In this document: positions 11,695 through 21,280 of the stretch, one piece after another | How positions within the stretch are numbered: position 1 is the stretch's first letter | Layout: each line of letters starts with the position of its first letter | Assembly (NCBI RefSeq): GCF_004135675.1 | Contig: NZ_QHLX01000005.1 | Coordinates: 241,610 to 305,609, forward strand | Direction of reading: 5' to 3' | From: Marinitoga lauensis | GTDB lineage: Bacteria > Thermotogota > Thermotogae > Petrotogales > Petrotogaceae | Length of the DNA stretch: 64,000 nucleotides | Notes under the pieces: generated by a model | What the model saw: only the letters and a program-made list of their open reading frames with translations | What the model was told of the DNA's origin: nothing | Databases searched by the model: none | Position numbers and translations under genes: made by a program

Positions 11695-11723
11695 ATAATA
11701 CCACTTAACTTTAAAAAAGTCAA
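11695..11723 (-). promoter_or_regulatory. Promoter of the DUF2089 operon, inside an inverted repeat
   Basis: On the minus strand: TTGACT (11723-11718), 17-bp spacer, TATTAT (11700-11695), about 35 bases before the ATG. Most of it is inside CCACTTGACT ... AGTTAAGTGG (11726-11701), a 10-bp imperfect inverted repeat, so a dimeric regulator could bind over the -35 and spacer. The same repeat could act as a weak terminator for the nicotinamidase gene upstream. Confidence 0.7.
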
Positions 11724-11782
11724 GTGGTATTTTTATTTTTTTGAAGTTTCAAACGATATTTTTAAATATAAATAAGGATTAA

Positions 11783-12373
11783 TTAAATAAATTTTATTTT
11801 ATCCATTAATTTTTCTGATTCTAAAATTTTATCCATAGATTTTTTATTTACACTCTTTATATAATCATTTATTACTACAATATCGAAACCTCTATCCATT
11901 GCTGTTTTTATAGTTTCTAATACGCAAACATCACCTGCTAATCCTAATATCACAAGTTTTTTTATTTTGTGTTCATTTAATATATTCTCCAATCCATTCT
12001 CTCTTCTGGCTTTAAAATCTTCATAGAAAGCAGAATAGCTATCAGTATTTTCTAAAGTCCCTTTTTTGACAAGAAAATCATATGTATTTATAAAAAGTTC
12101 ATTTCCATATGTTCCTTTTATACAATGTGGTGGCCATGTTTCAAAAGAAATATGATTTTCTGGATGATCATCTTTGCTTGCAACTATTAAATAATTATTT
12201 TCTTTAGCTATATTCAAAAAATTATTGACAGAACTTATCCATTTTTCATCAGTTCCTTCTACTGGTAATTCATTAGGGCAACGTAAAGTAAAACCATTTT
12301 GGCAATCGACACATAAAATAGCTGTATATTCTGCATTAAATCCCATATTTTTTAATTTTTCTATAATATCCAC
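11783..12373 (-). CDS. pncA: Nicotinamidase / isochorismatase-family hydrolase
   Basis: Likely deamidates nicotinamide to nicotinate for NAD salvage. The cysteine-hydrolase triad is visible: Asp in CVDCQNGF, Lys in the 'LVKKGTLENTDSYSAF' segment, and Cys in GLAGDVCV. The metal-site signature of nicotinamidases is present as 'DDHPENHISF' and 'WPPHC', which distinguishes it from plain isochorismatases. Length (about 197 residues) is normal. A GTG at 12382 lies inside the ribosome site (AGAGGTG), so the GTG at 12373 is the better start. It appears to be a single-gene unit. Confidence 0.85.
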   Translation of the reverse strand: MDIIEKLKNMGFNAEYTAILCVDCQNGFTLRCPNELPVEGTDEKWISSVNNFLNIAKENNYLIVASKDDHPENHISFETWPPHCIKGTYGNELFINTYDFLVKKGTLENTDSYSAFYEDFKARRENGLENILNEHKIKKLVILGLAGDVCVLETIKTAMDRGFDIVVINDYIKSVNKKSMDKILESEKLMDKIKFI

Positions 12374-12538
12374 ACATATCACCTCTTTTGTTTCTAAATT
12401 TGTATATTTAATTATACTATTTATATTTTAAATTGCAAAAATTAGAAAAACACGAATATGATGAAGAAAATTTCATTATCTCGTAAAATTCACTTTTTTT
12501 TGGTTATATGAAGGGTTTTTAAAAAATAATAAGTATGG

Positions 12539-12544
12539 TATAAT
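12539..12544 (+). promoter_or_regulatory. Extended -10 promoter for the serine pair
   Basis: TGG-TATAAT at 12536-12544 is an extended -10 element. No good -35 is seen at 17 bp. It lies 40 bases before the aminotransferase ATG. The remaining 200-base gap upstream shows nothing else. Confidence 0.5.
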
Positions 12545-12583
12545 CAAAATTGGTAAATACTAAATTTTAAGGGAGGGTTATAT

Positions 12584-13732
12584 ATGGCAAAAATGATAAG
12601 GAAAAATTATTTGTTGGCACCTGGACCAACACCAGTTCCAATTGACTTACTTTTAGAAGGAGCTAAAGATACTATTCATCACAGAACACCTCAGTATTTA
12701 GAAATTCAAAAAATTGCTTTAGATGGGGCACAATATATTTTCCAAACAAAAAATCCCGTTTTTATTCTATCTTCATCAGGTACTGGTGCAATGGAGACAG
12801 CAGTTGCAAATACGTTAAATCCTGGAGATAAAGCTATTGTGGTTGTTGCCGGAAAATTTGGGGAAAGATGGATGGAAATTTGTAAAGCTTATGGAATTGA
12901 CCCTATTGTAGTTGATTTGGAATGGGGAGAGTATGTAAAACCAGAAACAATTAAAGAATTATTAGAAAAAAATCCAGATACAAAAGCTGTATTCACAACA
13001 TTAAGTGAAACATCAACTGGTACAATTCATCCAATAAAAGAAATTGCGGATATAGTAAAAGAAACAAATGCTATTATTGCTGTAGACGCTATCAGTGGTA
13101 TGTTAGCACAACCATTAAAAATGGATGAATGGAATTTAGATATTGTTGTTACTGGTGTTCAAAAAGGATTTATGATGCCTCCTGGAATTGCATTAATTAG
13201 CGTTAGTGAAAAAGCATGGAAAGTTATAGATGAAAATAAAAACCATCATTATTATTTTGATTTAAAAGCATATAAGAAAAAATACCCGGATTCTCCTTAT
13301 ACACCACCAGTAAATTTAGTATATCAATTAGCTAAATCTGTTCAAATGATTGAAGAAGAAGGAATTGAAAATGTCTGGGAAAGACATAGAATTATGGCAG
13401 ATGCAACAAGAGCAGCTGTTCAGGCTATGGGATTAGAATTATTCGCAAAAAGGCCCGGAAATGTTTTAACCTCTGTAAAAGTTCCAGAAGGAGTTGATGG
13501 TGGAAAAATCTTAAAATATTTAAGAGATGAAGAAGGAGTTACCTTTGCTGGCGGTCAAGCACACTTAAAAGGAAAAATAATAAGAATTGCTCATTTAGGT
13601 TATATGTCTAAATACGATGTTATAGTTGGTATTAGTGCTTTAGAAATGGCTTTAAAGAAATTTGGTTATGATGTAGAATTAGGTTCAGGCGTAAAAGCAG
13701 CACAAGAAGTATTTATGAAAGAAGGTGTTTAA
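12584..13732 (+). CDS. Class V aminotransferase (serine-pyruvate / phosphoserine type)
   Basis: PLP-dependent fold-type-I aminotransferase, 382 residues. It starts [19 protein letters not shown] after AGGGAGG. '[10 protein letters not shown]' carries the PLP-binding Asp, and '[11 protein letters not shown]' carries the Schiff-base Lys (about residue 196). The gene lies directly before serA (one base between stop and ATG), the arrangement seen in Thermotoga, so it probably supplies the transamination step of serine synthesis in place of a classical SerC. Alanine-glyoxylate or serine-pyruvate activity is an alternative. No frameshift. Confidence 0.85.
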   Translation: MAKMIRKNYLLAPGPTPVPIDLLLEGAKDTIHHRTPQYLEIQKIALDGAQYIFQTKNPVFILSSSGTGAMETAVANTLNPGDKAIVVVAGKFGERWMEICKAYGIDPIVVDLEWGEYVKPETIKELLEKNPDTKAVFTTLSETSTGTIHPIKEIADIVKETNAIIAVDAISGMLAQPLKMDEWNLDIVVTGVQKGFMMPPGIALISVSEKAWKVIDENKNHHYYFDLKAYKKKYPDSPYTPPVNLVYQLAKSVQMIEEEGIENVWERHRIMADATRAAVQAMGLELFAKRPGNVLTSVKVPEGVDGGKILKYLRDEEGVTFAGGQAHLKGKIIRIAHLGYMSKYDVIVGISALEMALKKFGYDVELGSGVKAAQEVFMKEGV

Positions 13733-13733
13733 T

Positions 13734-14663
13734 ATGTGGATACATATTAATGATCCATTAGCTGAAGAAGCTACAGAAAAATTGAAAAAAGCTTTACCAG
13801 ATGCTAAAATTACAATAGAACACTTTGATAAAGATATTTTAAAAGAAAAGGTTAAGGATTTTGATGTTTTAATAATTAGAAGTGCTACAAAAGCTACTAA
13901 GGAAATTATTGAAAGTGGAAAAAAATTAAAATTGATTGCACGTGCAGGAATGGGATTAGACAATGTAGACCTGGATGCTGCTAAAGAGCACAATATAAAA
14001 GTTATAAACACTCCTGGAGCAAATTCATTATCTGTTGCTGAACTTGTTGTTGGATATATATTATCTATATACAGACATCTTGTTACAGGAACAGTTACTC
14101 TTAGGGAAGGTAAGTGGGAAAAGAAAAAATTAAAAGGTTATGAATTAAGTGGAAAAACTTTAGGAATTGTAGGATTTGGACATATCGGTAAATTGGTTAG
14201 AAAATTAGTGACAGGATTTGATATGGAAGTACTAGTATTCGATGTTTTTGAAATTCCTGAAGAAGTTCAAAAAGAACATAATGTAAAACAAGTTTCATTT
14301 GAAGAACTAATTAAAAATTCAGATATTATTACTTTACATGTTCCTTTAAATGAAAAAACAAAACATTTGATTTCTGAAAATGAGTTTGAAATGATGAAAG
14401 ATAATGTAATTATTATAAATGCAGCTCGTGGTGGAGTAATTGATGAAAAAGCATTATTAAAATATTTAGAAAATGGAAAAGTATTGGGTGCAGGGTTAGA
14501 TGTTTTTGAAGAAGAACCGCCAACTTCAGAATTACAATTGAAATTACTAAAACATCCTATGGTTGTAGCTACACCTCATATTGGTGCAACTACTAAAGAA
14601 GCACAAAGAAGAGTAGGTTTAGAATTAGTGGATAAAATTGTAGATATAGTAAAAAATATGTAA
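13734..14663 (+). CDS. serA: D-3-phosphoglycerate dehydrogenase, short form
   Basis: Oxidises 3-phosphoglycerate to 3-phosphohydroxypyruvate, first step of serine synthesis, in the cytoplasm. About 309 residues without the ACT/regulatory domain of longer SerA proteins. NAD-binding GFGHIGK lies near residue 148. Substrate and catalytic positions appear in 'NAARGGVIDE' (Arg), 'DVFEEEPP' (Glu) and 'TPHIGA' (His). The ATG at 13734 is preferred because GAAGGTG sits seven bases upstream; an in-frame GTG at 13725 lies inside that site. Co-transcribed with the aminotransferase. Confidence 0.9.
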   Translation: MWIHINDPLAEEATEKLKKALPDAKITIEHFDKDILKEKVKDFDVLIIRSATKATKEIIESGKKLKLIARAGMGLDNVDLDAAKEHNIKVINTPGANSLSVAELVVGYILSIYRHLVTGTVTLREGKWEKKKLKGYELSGKTLGIVGFGHIGKLVRKLVTGFDMEVLVFDVFEIPEEVQKEHNVKQVSFEELIKNSDIITLHVPLNEKTKHLISENEFEMMKDNVIIINAARGGVIDEKALLKYLENGKVLGAGLDVFEEEPPTSELQLKLLKHPMVVATPHIGATTKEAQRRVGLELVDKIVDIVKNM

Positions 14664-14703
14664 TTTGTTAAATTCTTTTAATATTCTTTGAGACTTTTTG
14701 AGT

Positions 14704-14709
14704 TATAAT
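14704..14709 (+). promoter_or_regulatory. -10 element for ferredoxin
   Basis: TATAAT at 14704-14709, about 36 bases before the GTG start. The -35 is not convincing at normal spacing. Confidence 0.45.
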
Positions 14710-14729
14710 ACATATAGTTATTTTAATAA

Positions 14730-14927
<198 letters not shown>

Positions 14928-14931
14928 CTTT

Positions 14932-14961
14932 AAAGGCCAACTTTAACGGTTGGCCTTTTTT
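14932..14961 (+). terminator. Terminator of the ferredoxin gene
   Basis: AAAGGCCAAC ... GTTGGCCTTT stem with a run of T at the end. Confidence 0.9.
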
Positions 14962-15022
14962 GTTTCAATAAAGCTTTCGCTTTGCGAAGATACTGCATTC
15001 CGTGAAGTATGAATTATAAGTT

Positions 15023-15050
15023 TTGATATTTTAAAAAAATGTTGTATAAT
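15023..15050 (+). promoter_or_regulatory. Promoter of minD-minE-yjbQ
   Basis: TTGATA (15023-15028), 16-bp spacer, TATAAT (15045-15050), 39 bases before the minD ATG. Confidence 0.75.
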
Positions 15051-15088
15051 ATGTAATGAAATTTAAATATAAGTTTTGGAGGGGCATT

Positions 15089-15912
15089 ATGAAAAAAAGT
15101 AAAGTTATTGTTGTTACTTCGGGGAAGGGGGAGTAGGAAAAACAACCGTTTCCGCTAATATAGGTGCTTCTCTGGCTTTAATGGGATATGATGTATGTTT
15201 AATTGATGCAGATATAGGATTAAAAAATCTGGATTTAGTTTTAGGACTTGAAAATAGGATTGTTTATACTATTTTAGATGTTGTAAAAGGTGGTAAATCA
15301 CCAATAGAAGCGGTTGTTAAACATAAACAGATTAAAAAATTAAATTTATTAGCATCATCTCAGATTGCAAATAAGGATATGATATCACCTGAAGATATGA
15401 AAATGATAGTAAATGAATTATCAAAACATTTTGATTATGTTATTGTGGATTCTCCGGCCGGTATTGAAAGGGGCTTTAAAAATGCAGTTGTAGCAGCACA
15501 ACATGCTATTGTTGTAACGACACCTGAATTGACTGCTATAAGTGATGCAGATAGAGTTATAGGATTATTAGAGAATGAAAAGTTTAATGAAGATAATATT
15601 TCCTTGATAGTTAATAGAGTGAAACTTCATATGATAAATAAAAACGAAATGCTTTCTCCTGAAGATATTAGAACAGGGTTGGCTGTTGAGTTGTTAGGAG
15701 TTGTTCCAGATAGTGAAGAAATAATTATTGCAACTAATAAAGGTGTTCCAGTAACATTGGAAGATAATTCGAGAATTTCAAATATATTTATGAATATTGC
15801 ACAAAGGATTGCTGGAAAGGAAAATCCAATAGAAAACGATTTTGCACTTTTAAAGGACGATTCAAGAAAAGGTTTTATGGGATTCCTGCAAAAGATGTTT
15901 GGTGGCAGGTGA
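15089..15912 (+). CDS. minD: Septum site-determining ATPase MinD (frameshifted at a G run)
   Basis: Membrane-cycling ATPase that positions the division septum with MinE. The ATG at 15089 follows TGGAGGGG. The deviant Walker A motif should read SGKGGVGKTT, but the G run at 15127-15131 has five G where six are needed, which puts a TAG in frame; the rest continues in the next frame. Asp-rich strand 'DADIGLKNLDL' and 'DSPAGIERGF' are typical. The C-terminal 'RKGFMGFLQKMFGG' is the amphipathic membrane-targeting helix. minE follows after five bases. The missing G in an essential motif is good evidence of a sequence error. Confidence 0.95.
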
Positions 15913-15917
15913 TATGA

Positions 15918-16208
15918 ATGGGTTGGTTTAATTTTGGTAAAAAGAAAGCTAGTAGAGATGTTGCATTAAAAAGGATGCAAAGTCTTGTTGGTAATAGAAG
16001 AGAAAACATATCAAATCTTTCCATGAAAGAAGAAAGCAATGTTGCTGTTGTAGATAGATATAATTTTAATATTAATGCAAATGAAGTTTCAAAAGTAATC
16101 AGAGAATATGTAAGAAAAAAAGCCAAAATAGATGGGAAAAACGTAAAGGTTCATATCAGCAAAGATGAAAATGGTTATACTATAGTGACTAATATTTTTT
16201 TTAGATGA
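15918..16208 (+). CDS. minE: Cell division topological specificity factor MinE
   Basis: 96 residues, normal for MinE. The N-terminal 'MGWFNFGKKKASRDVALKRM' is the membrane/MinD-binding segment. The C-terminal half (INANEVSKVIREYVRKKA, then KVHISKDENGYTIVTNIFFR) is the topological-specificity domain. It stimulates MinD ATPase and gives the Min system its pole-to-pole behaviour. Start ATG 15918 follows GGCAGGTGAT, which overlaps the minD stop region. Confidence 0.9.
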   Translation: MGWFNFGKKKASRDVALKRMQSLVGNRRENISNLSMKEESNVAVVDRYNFNINANEVSKVIREYVRKKAKIDGKNVKVHISKDENGYTIVTNIFFR

Positions 16209-16218
16209 GGTGAAGAAT

Positions 16219-16617
16219 ATGTTGAAAGAATTTTTTATTTCGACATCACATAGAAATGAATTTATTGATATTACCCATGTTATAAGAAATTTTATAAAAG
16301 AAAGTAAAATAAAAAATGGAATTGCCATAATTTTTGTACCACATACCACGGCAGGCATTACAATAAACGAAAATGCAGATCCATCTGTAAAAAGAGATAT
16401 GAAGGAATTTTTAAATAAATTAATTCCATCAGAATCTTATTTTACTCATCTTGAAGGAAATTCTGATTCACATATTAAATCAACATTGGTTGGACCTTCT
16501 TTAACTGTAATAATAAAAGATAATGATATATTATTGGGAACATGGCAAGGAATATATTTTTGTGAGTTTGATGGACCAAGACAAAGAAAATTTTTCATCA
16601 AATTAATAAGCGATTAG
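16219..16617 (+). CDS. yjbQ: YjbQ/UPF0047 family protein
   Basis: 132 residues of the UPF0047 fold; some members have weak thiamine-phosphate synthase activity, but the physiological role is unsettled. Conserved 'VPHTTAGITINENADP', 'HLEGNSDSHIKS' and 'GTWQGIYFCEFDGPR' are present. ATG 16219 follows GAGGTGAAG; the GTG at 16210 lies inside that site. Third gene of the minDE transcript, ending in a terminator. A second, more divergent copy lies at 31575. Confidence 0.9.
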   Translation: MLKEFFISTSHRNEFIDITHVIRNFIKESKIKNGIAIIFVPHTTAGITINENADPSVKRDMKEFLNKLIPSESYFTHLEGNSDSHIKSTLVGPSLTVIIKDNDILLGTWQGIYFCEFDGPRQRKFFIKLISD

Positions 16618-16640
16618 GCGGGAACCATCCCGCTTTTTTT
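16618..16640 (+). terminator. Terminator of minDE-yjbQ
   Basis: GCGGG AACCAT CCCGC followed by seven T; begins directly after the stop codon. Confidence 0.9.
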
Positions 16641-16643
16641 ATA

Positions 16644-16672
16644 TTGATTTTGTTAAATTAATAGAGTATAAT
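16644..16672 (+). promoter_or_regulatory. Promoter of the Crp-like gene pair
   Basis: TTGATT (16644-16649), 17-bp spacer, TATAAT (16667-16672), 20 bases before the ATG. Confidence 0.75.
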
Positions 16673-16691
16673 TTAATAGGGTGTGAATTTT

Positions 16692-17952
16692 ATGGAGAAA
16701 TTAAAATTTTCTGAAGAAAAAAGTATTCAAGATGAAAATGAATATTCAATAGGACTTATAGTGTTAAAAAAGGGCGATTTATTATGTCAATCGCATTTTT
16801 GTAATTATAGAAAAATATATATTAATAAAGGAATATTTTCAGAAGAATTTTTGTTTGGTATAAGGACAAATGAATCTTTAAAAAATGTAAGAAATAGTGA
16901 AATTTTAATTATAGATGATTTAAATGAAGCAAATGAATATTTGGCTCAAAATAAAGAACTATTAAAATTAGCTATTGAGAAAAGGATAAATATGCTTATT
17001 AATATGAATAAAAAAATTTCATCAAAATTTTTACGCTCACATGAAGAAAAAATATATACAGCTCAGGAAACAAAGAAAATTTTTAAAAAAATATATAGAT
17101 ATAATTGGAATTATTTTAAAGATAAGTTTATTCAAAATTATATTTTTGCAAGGGAAAAAATATTGGAAAAAGAAATAGAAGATGCGTTAGATATCCTTAA
17201 TAAAATAGATTTGAATGAGATAAAAGATTCTTTTTTTAAAGCAGAAATTGATATATGGAAAATATATTGTATGTTTTTTTTAGATAAAAAAAAGGCTAAT
17301 GAGTTATTTGAAAAGATTAAATACAAATATGATTTTTTAGAATCCTTATTTTCCTTTAAAATACTAAAAAATATTTTAAAGGAAAATGAATTAGAAAAAA
17401 CATATATAACATACTTTAAAAAAGGATATTTGATTCCAGGTAATACTGTTTTATTTTATGAAGGTGAAGAAGGAGATTGGTCTTTTTTAATTTTAAGTGG
17501 TAATATTTATGTTTCACGATTTATTGAAAATAATACAGAAATTCTGTTAAATATATTAACAGAAGGAGAAATTGTAGGTGAAATTGCAGTTTTGCAGAGC
17601 ATAAAAAGGACAGCAACTGTTTTTACTAAAACACCATTACAAATGATTTTAATTGATTCCGAAAATTTTGAAAATTTAATTGAAGAAAGCTATTTGTTGG
17701 GTAAAAATATATTGAAAGCACTTATATATAGAGTAGATTTTCAAAAAATTTGTTAAATCAGCATGATTTGATTTCAAAAGCTTCTCTGTTAATGAAAAAT
17801 ATTCTATTGAAAGATTAAATCGCTTACGGTTAACTCCAAAACAATTTTTGAATTTATTCTGTATTAAAGAAGATATAAATGATTTTTTTGCAGAACTCGT
17901 TGAAAATAAAATAGCAACGTTGCGACCAGATGGAACGCTTTATTTTAAATGA
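16692..17952 (+). CDS. Crp/Fnr-like protein, double cNMP-fold with helical middle (frameshifted)
   Basis: About 420 residues. The first 100 residues look like a degenerate cyclic-nucleotide-binding fold (...VLKKGDLLCQSHFCNYRK...). A helical middle section of about 130 residues follows. A second, well-preserved cNMP-binding domain has the core 'FYEGEEGDWSFLILSGNIYV' and 'EGEIVGEIAVLQSIKRTATV'. After shifts near 17750 and 17805 the chain continues into a short winged-helix-like tail (LTPKQFLNLFCIKEDI ... ENKIATLRPDGTLYF). Ligand and target are unknown; the phosphate-binding Arg of true cAMP receptors is not obvious. It lies ten bases before a paralogue with the same architecture. Confidence 0.75.
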
Positions 17953-17962
17953 CTATATGTAA

Positions 17963-19255
17963 ATGGAAGTGATTTTTGTGAGAGAAATTTTATATGCACC
18001 TGATAGAATATTAGTAAATGAGGGAGAATATATTAAAGAATTAATATTACTAAAAGAGGGAAAAGTAGAAACTTTCTCTAATTTCTGCAATTATTCATCA
18101 ATTGAAAGTAAAGGAATATTTGGTGCTGAAATGATAGTTCCTAATACTAAATCTTTTGAATCAATAAGAATTATAGAAAATAGTAGGATTGTTTTAATTG
18201 AAAATGAATTGGCAGAAAAATTTTTACTCTCAAATTCCAATTTGATTATTCATTTGATAAAGAAATATATCCTTAAAATAATAGCTTTAAATAAGAAAAT
18301 ATACGGTTCGCTGAAAAAAGATAAAAATAATAAAGAAAATATAAAAGATAAAAATCTTACAAAAGAGGAATTGTCTAAAAAATATTTAAAAATAAGTAGA
18401 AGAAAACTTTTTTATCATATTGAAGATGAGCATTTTAGACTTTATACCAAAGCCAGATGGTTATTTAATAAAGGAAAAATAAAGGAATCATTGAATGAAT
18501 TTAAAAAAATTCAATACACCAATTTTGATATATACTTTCAGGCTGAAATAGAAATTTGGAAGTACTTATGTATGATTTTAATTTCTCCAGATAAAAAATA
18601 TTATCTTGAAAAGACATTAAAAGAAAAGTATCCATTTGTTAAAGAACTCCTTTCATTCATGGTTTTTGAAAGTGTTATAACAAATACTCCATTATCCAAA
18701 CCTCTTGTGACTTATTTAAAGAGTGGATATTTAATACCATCAAATACTGTTTTATTTTATGAAGGCGAAGAAGGAGATTGGGCTTTTATGATATTGACCG
18801 GAAATGTAAGAGTTTCGCAATTCGACGAATCTGGTGAAAGATTACTTGCTATTTTATCAAATGAAGAAGTGGTTGGAGAAATAGCTTGCTTTAAAGAAAT
18901 CCGAAGAACAGCGACTGTTTTTACGTCTACACCTTTGCAAGTGATAAAAATAGAAAAAAGTAATTTAGATGAGTTAGTAATTAGCAATCCGACATTTGGG
19001 CTGAAAATTGTAAAAAATTTGATAAAAAGACTTGATTTTGAGCGATACTGGCATTCGCCATTATCTTTTGAGGAAAAATTAAACTTTATGATAAAAAAAT
19101 ATGGTAAAAATATTTTGAATCAATCACAATTGAAGATAGAGGAAATAAAAGAATTATTTAGAATGAATGATAAAAAAGATAGTGAATTAATAGATTACTT
19201 ATTTAAATCAAATATAGCGACATTAAGAGCAGATGGGACATTAAAATTTATGTAG
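17963..19255 (+). CDS. Crp/Fnr-like protein, paralogue of the preceding gene
   Basis: 430 residues, same order of parts: degenerate N-terminal cNMP fold (...KEGKVETFSNFCNYSSIESKG...), helical middle with 'LFNKGKIKESLNEFKKIQ' of TPR character, intact cNMP domain ('FYEGEEGDWAFMILTGNVRV', 'EVVGEIACFKEIRRTATVF') and winged-helix tail ending 'SNIATLRADGTLKFM'. Not frameshifted, so it serves as the template for repairing the upstream copy. ATG 17963 or GTG 17978 (after GGAAGTG) could be the start. Tandem duplication; probably co-transcribed. Likely a transcription regulator or a sensor protein. Confidence 0.75.
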   Translation: MEVIFVREILYAPDRILVNEGEYIKELILLKEGKVETFSNFCNYSSIESKGIFGAEMIVPNTKSFESIRIIENSRIVLIENELAEKFLLSNSNLIIHLIKKYILKIIALNKKIYGSLKKDKNNKENIKDKNLTKEELSKKYLKISRRKLFYHIEDEHFRLYTKARWLFNKGKIKESLNEFKKIQYTNFDIYFQAEIEIWKYLCMILISPDKKYYLEKTLKEKYPFVKELLSFMVFESVITNTPLSKPLVTYLKSGYLIPSNTVLFYEGEEGDWAFMILTGNVRVSQFDESGERLLAILSNEEVVGEIACFKEIRRTATVFTSTPLQVIKIEKSNLDELVISNPTFGLKIVKNLIKRLDFERYWHSPLSFEEKLNFMIKKYGKNILNQSQLKIEEIKELFRMNDKKDSELIDYLFKSNIATLRADGTLKFM

Positions 19256-19264
19256 GAGGTAAAA

Positions 19265-20267
19265 ATGAAAGTATTACTATTTTCTGAAGGGAAAAGCTTA
19301 TTTAAAAAATCTGGTGTGGGAAAAGCATTAGAACATCAAATGAGGGCGTTGGAATTAGCTGGTGTTGATTATACTTTAAATCCAGGTGATTATTATGATA
19401 TAGCACATATTAATACAATAGGTGTTTTAAGCGAGAAAATATTAATTAGTTCAAAGAAAAAAGGCAAAAAGGTTATAGTTCACACTCACACAACATATGA
19501 AGATTTTAAAAACAGTTTCCTTTTAAGTAATCATTTAGCACCTTTTATAAAAAGAAGATTAATTAGAATGTATTCTAAAGCAGATATGTTGATTTCACCT
19601 TCCGAATATACAAAAAATGTAGTACTGTCTTATGGGATTAATAATGAAATAAAAGTGGTTTCAAATGGTGTTGATACAAATAAATTTAATTGTGATAAAA
19701 ATATAAAAAAATTGTTTAGACAAACTTTTAATATAACTAAACCATTAATATTATCTGTTGGATTACCATTTGAAAGGAAAGGAATTATAGATTTTTATAA
19801 TTTAGCAAAAAGATTGCCACAATATGACTTTGTTTGGTTAGGTGCAAAATTAAACATCATTCCGAAAAAATAAAAAAAATATTAAATCATAAATTATCAA
19901 ATTTAAAATTTCCAGGTTTTGTATCTGATGAAATGCTAATTTCAGCATTTTGTGAAGCAAATATTTTTTTGTTTCCAAGTTATGAAGAAAATGAAGGGAT
20001 TGTTGTATTAGAAGCATTGTCATCAAAAACACCTTTAATAATAAGAAATATACCAGTCTATAAAAACTGGTTATCTCATAAAGAAAATTGTTTAAAATCT
20101 CAGACAATAGAAGATTTATAAAAAATATTGATCTGATTATAAATAATAAAGTCGATGTAAAAAAAATGGTAGAAAATGGCAGAAAAATAGCCGAAGAAAG
20201 AGATTTAAAAAATATTGGAATTAAATTAAAAAATATATATGGTGAGATTTATGAAAAAGAAATATAA
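19265..20267 (+). CDS. Family 4 glycosyltransferase (frameshifted)
   Basis: GT-B-fold glycosyltransferase of about 333 residues, start ATG 19265 after AGGAGG. N-terminal 'SGVGKALEHQMRAL', acceptor-side 'VHTHTTYEDF', 'SPSEYTKNVVLSYGI', 'NGVDTNKF', and the nucleotide-sugar site 'PSYEENEGIVVLEALSSKTP' with the two spaced Glu. Shifts near 19850 and 20115; the last part (NIDLIINNKVDVKKMVENGR) runs to 20267. It overlaps the start of a flippase-like membrane protein and is two genes from another GT4. A glycolipid or surface-glycan function is inferred. Confidence 0.8.
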
Positions 20268-21250
20268 TAATATAATAGGGCTTATTTCTTCAATTGTTAT
20301 AGGATTGCTTGTTATTTTATTTATAGAAAAATTTTACAAGACCAGTTTTTTAAGAGAAATAAAGAAAATTAACGTTTATGATATTATTAGTGTGTTTTTT
20401 ATATATTTTATGGGATATATAGTTGATTCTCTAAGATATTTAATCATTATTAAACAATTTGGTAAAAAAATACGATTTTTTAATTTATTTTATAATAATG
20501 TTATGGGTTTATTTTTTTCTTCAATTACTCCTTTTGCAGCAGGAGGACAACCTTATCAAATTTATCATTTAAATAAACATGGGTTAAGTACAGAACATTC
20601 TACAAATATAGTTGTTTCACGTTTCATTACAGCGATGATGCTTAATTTAATCATAGCTTTTTTTTCTTATAAAAAAGTTATACACTCACTATATGGAACA
20701 ACAATAGAATCTGCTTTAATAAATATGGGACTAATAGTATCTTCGACAATAACAATTTTAATATTATTAGTTTTTATAAATTCTGATATAGTAATAAAAA
20801 TTTTAGATTTTTTTAAATTTAAAAGAATTCAAAAATTAAAAAACAAATATCTGGAATGGTCCAAAAATTTGAAAGAAAGTATAACCTTTCTCTGGAATGA
20901 AAAATTTCATATAATGATTTTAGATATATTATTAAATCTTGTAGTTTTGTCTTTACAGGCTTTTTCGCTTTTTTTCTTGTTTACAAGATATGCTAATTTA
21001 GATAATACTTTTGATAATTTCCTTATAGTTTTTGGAGTAATGATGTTATTAAACATGGTGGTTTATTATATACCAACTCCAGGAGCAAGTGGAACAATAG
21101 AGGCTTCTTATCAACTTATATTTTCAGCGATACTTAAAATTCAAAATGGTGTTTTTTATCTGTCATTGGGTGGAGGTTTGCAACATATTATATGCAAATT
21201 TTTTTGGTGTGATGCTTAGATTTGTCGTAAAAACTTTTTTAAAAGTATAG
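20251..21250 (+). CDS. UPF0104 / LPG-synthase-type membrane protein (frameshifted near 3' end)
   Basis: Polytopic membrane protein of about 330 residues with seven or eight hydrophobic helices, similar to the transmembrane part of lysylphosphatidylglycerol synthase and AglD-type flippase proteins. Typical motifs are 'SSITPFAAGGQPYQIYHL' near residue 90 and 'YIPTPGASGTIEASY' near 280. ATG 20251 follows GGTGAG; the ATG at 20239 would precede it. The C-terminus is broken near 21180-21205; the natural end reads MLRFVVKTFLKV with TAG at 21248-21250. Placed between two GT4 genes, it probably handles a lipid-linked or glycolipid intermediate. Confidence 0.75.
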
Positions 21251-21280
21251 AATAATAATTATTGAAAAGGAGAGATTGTA

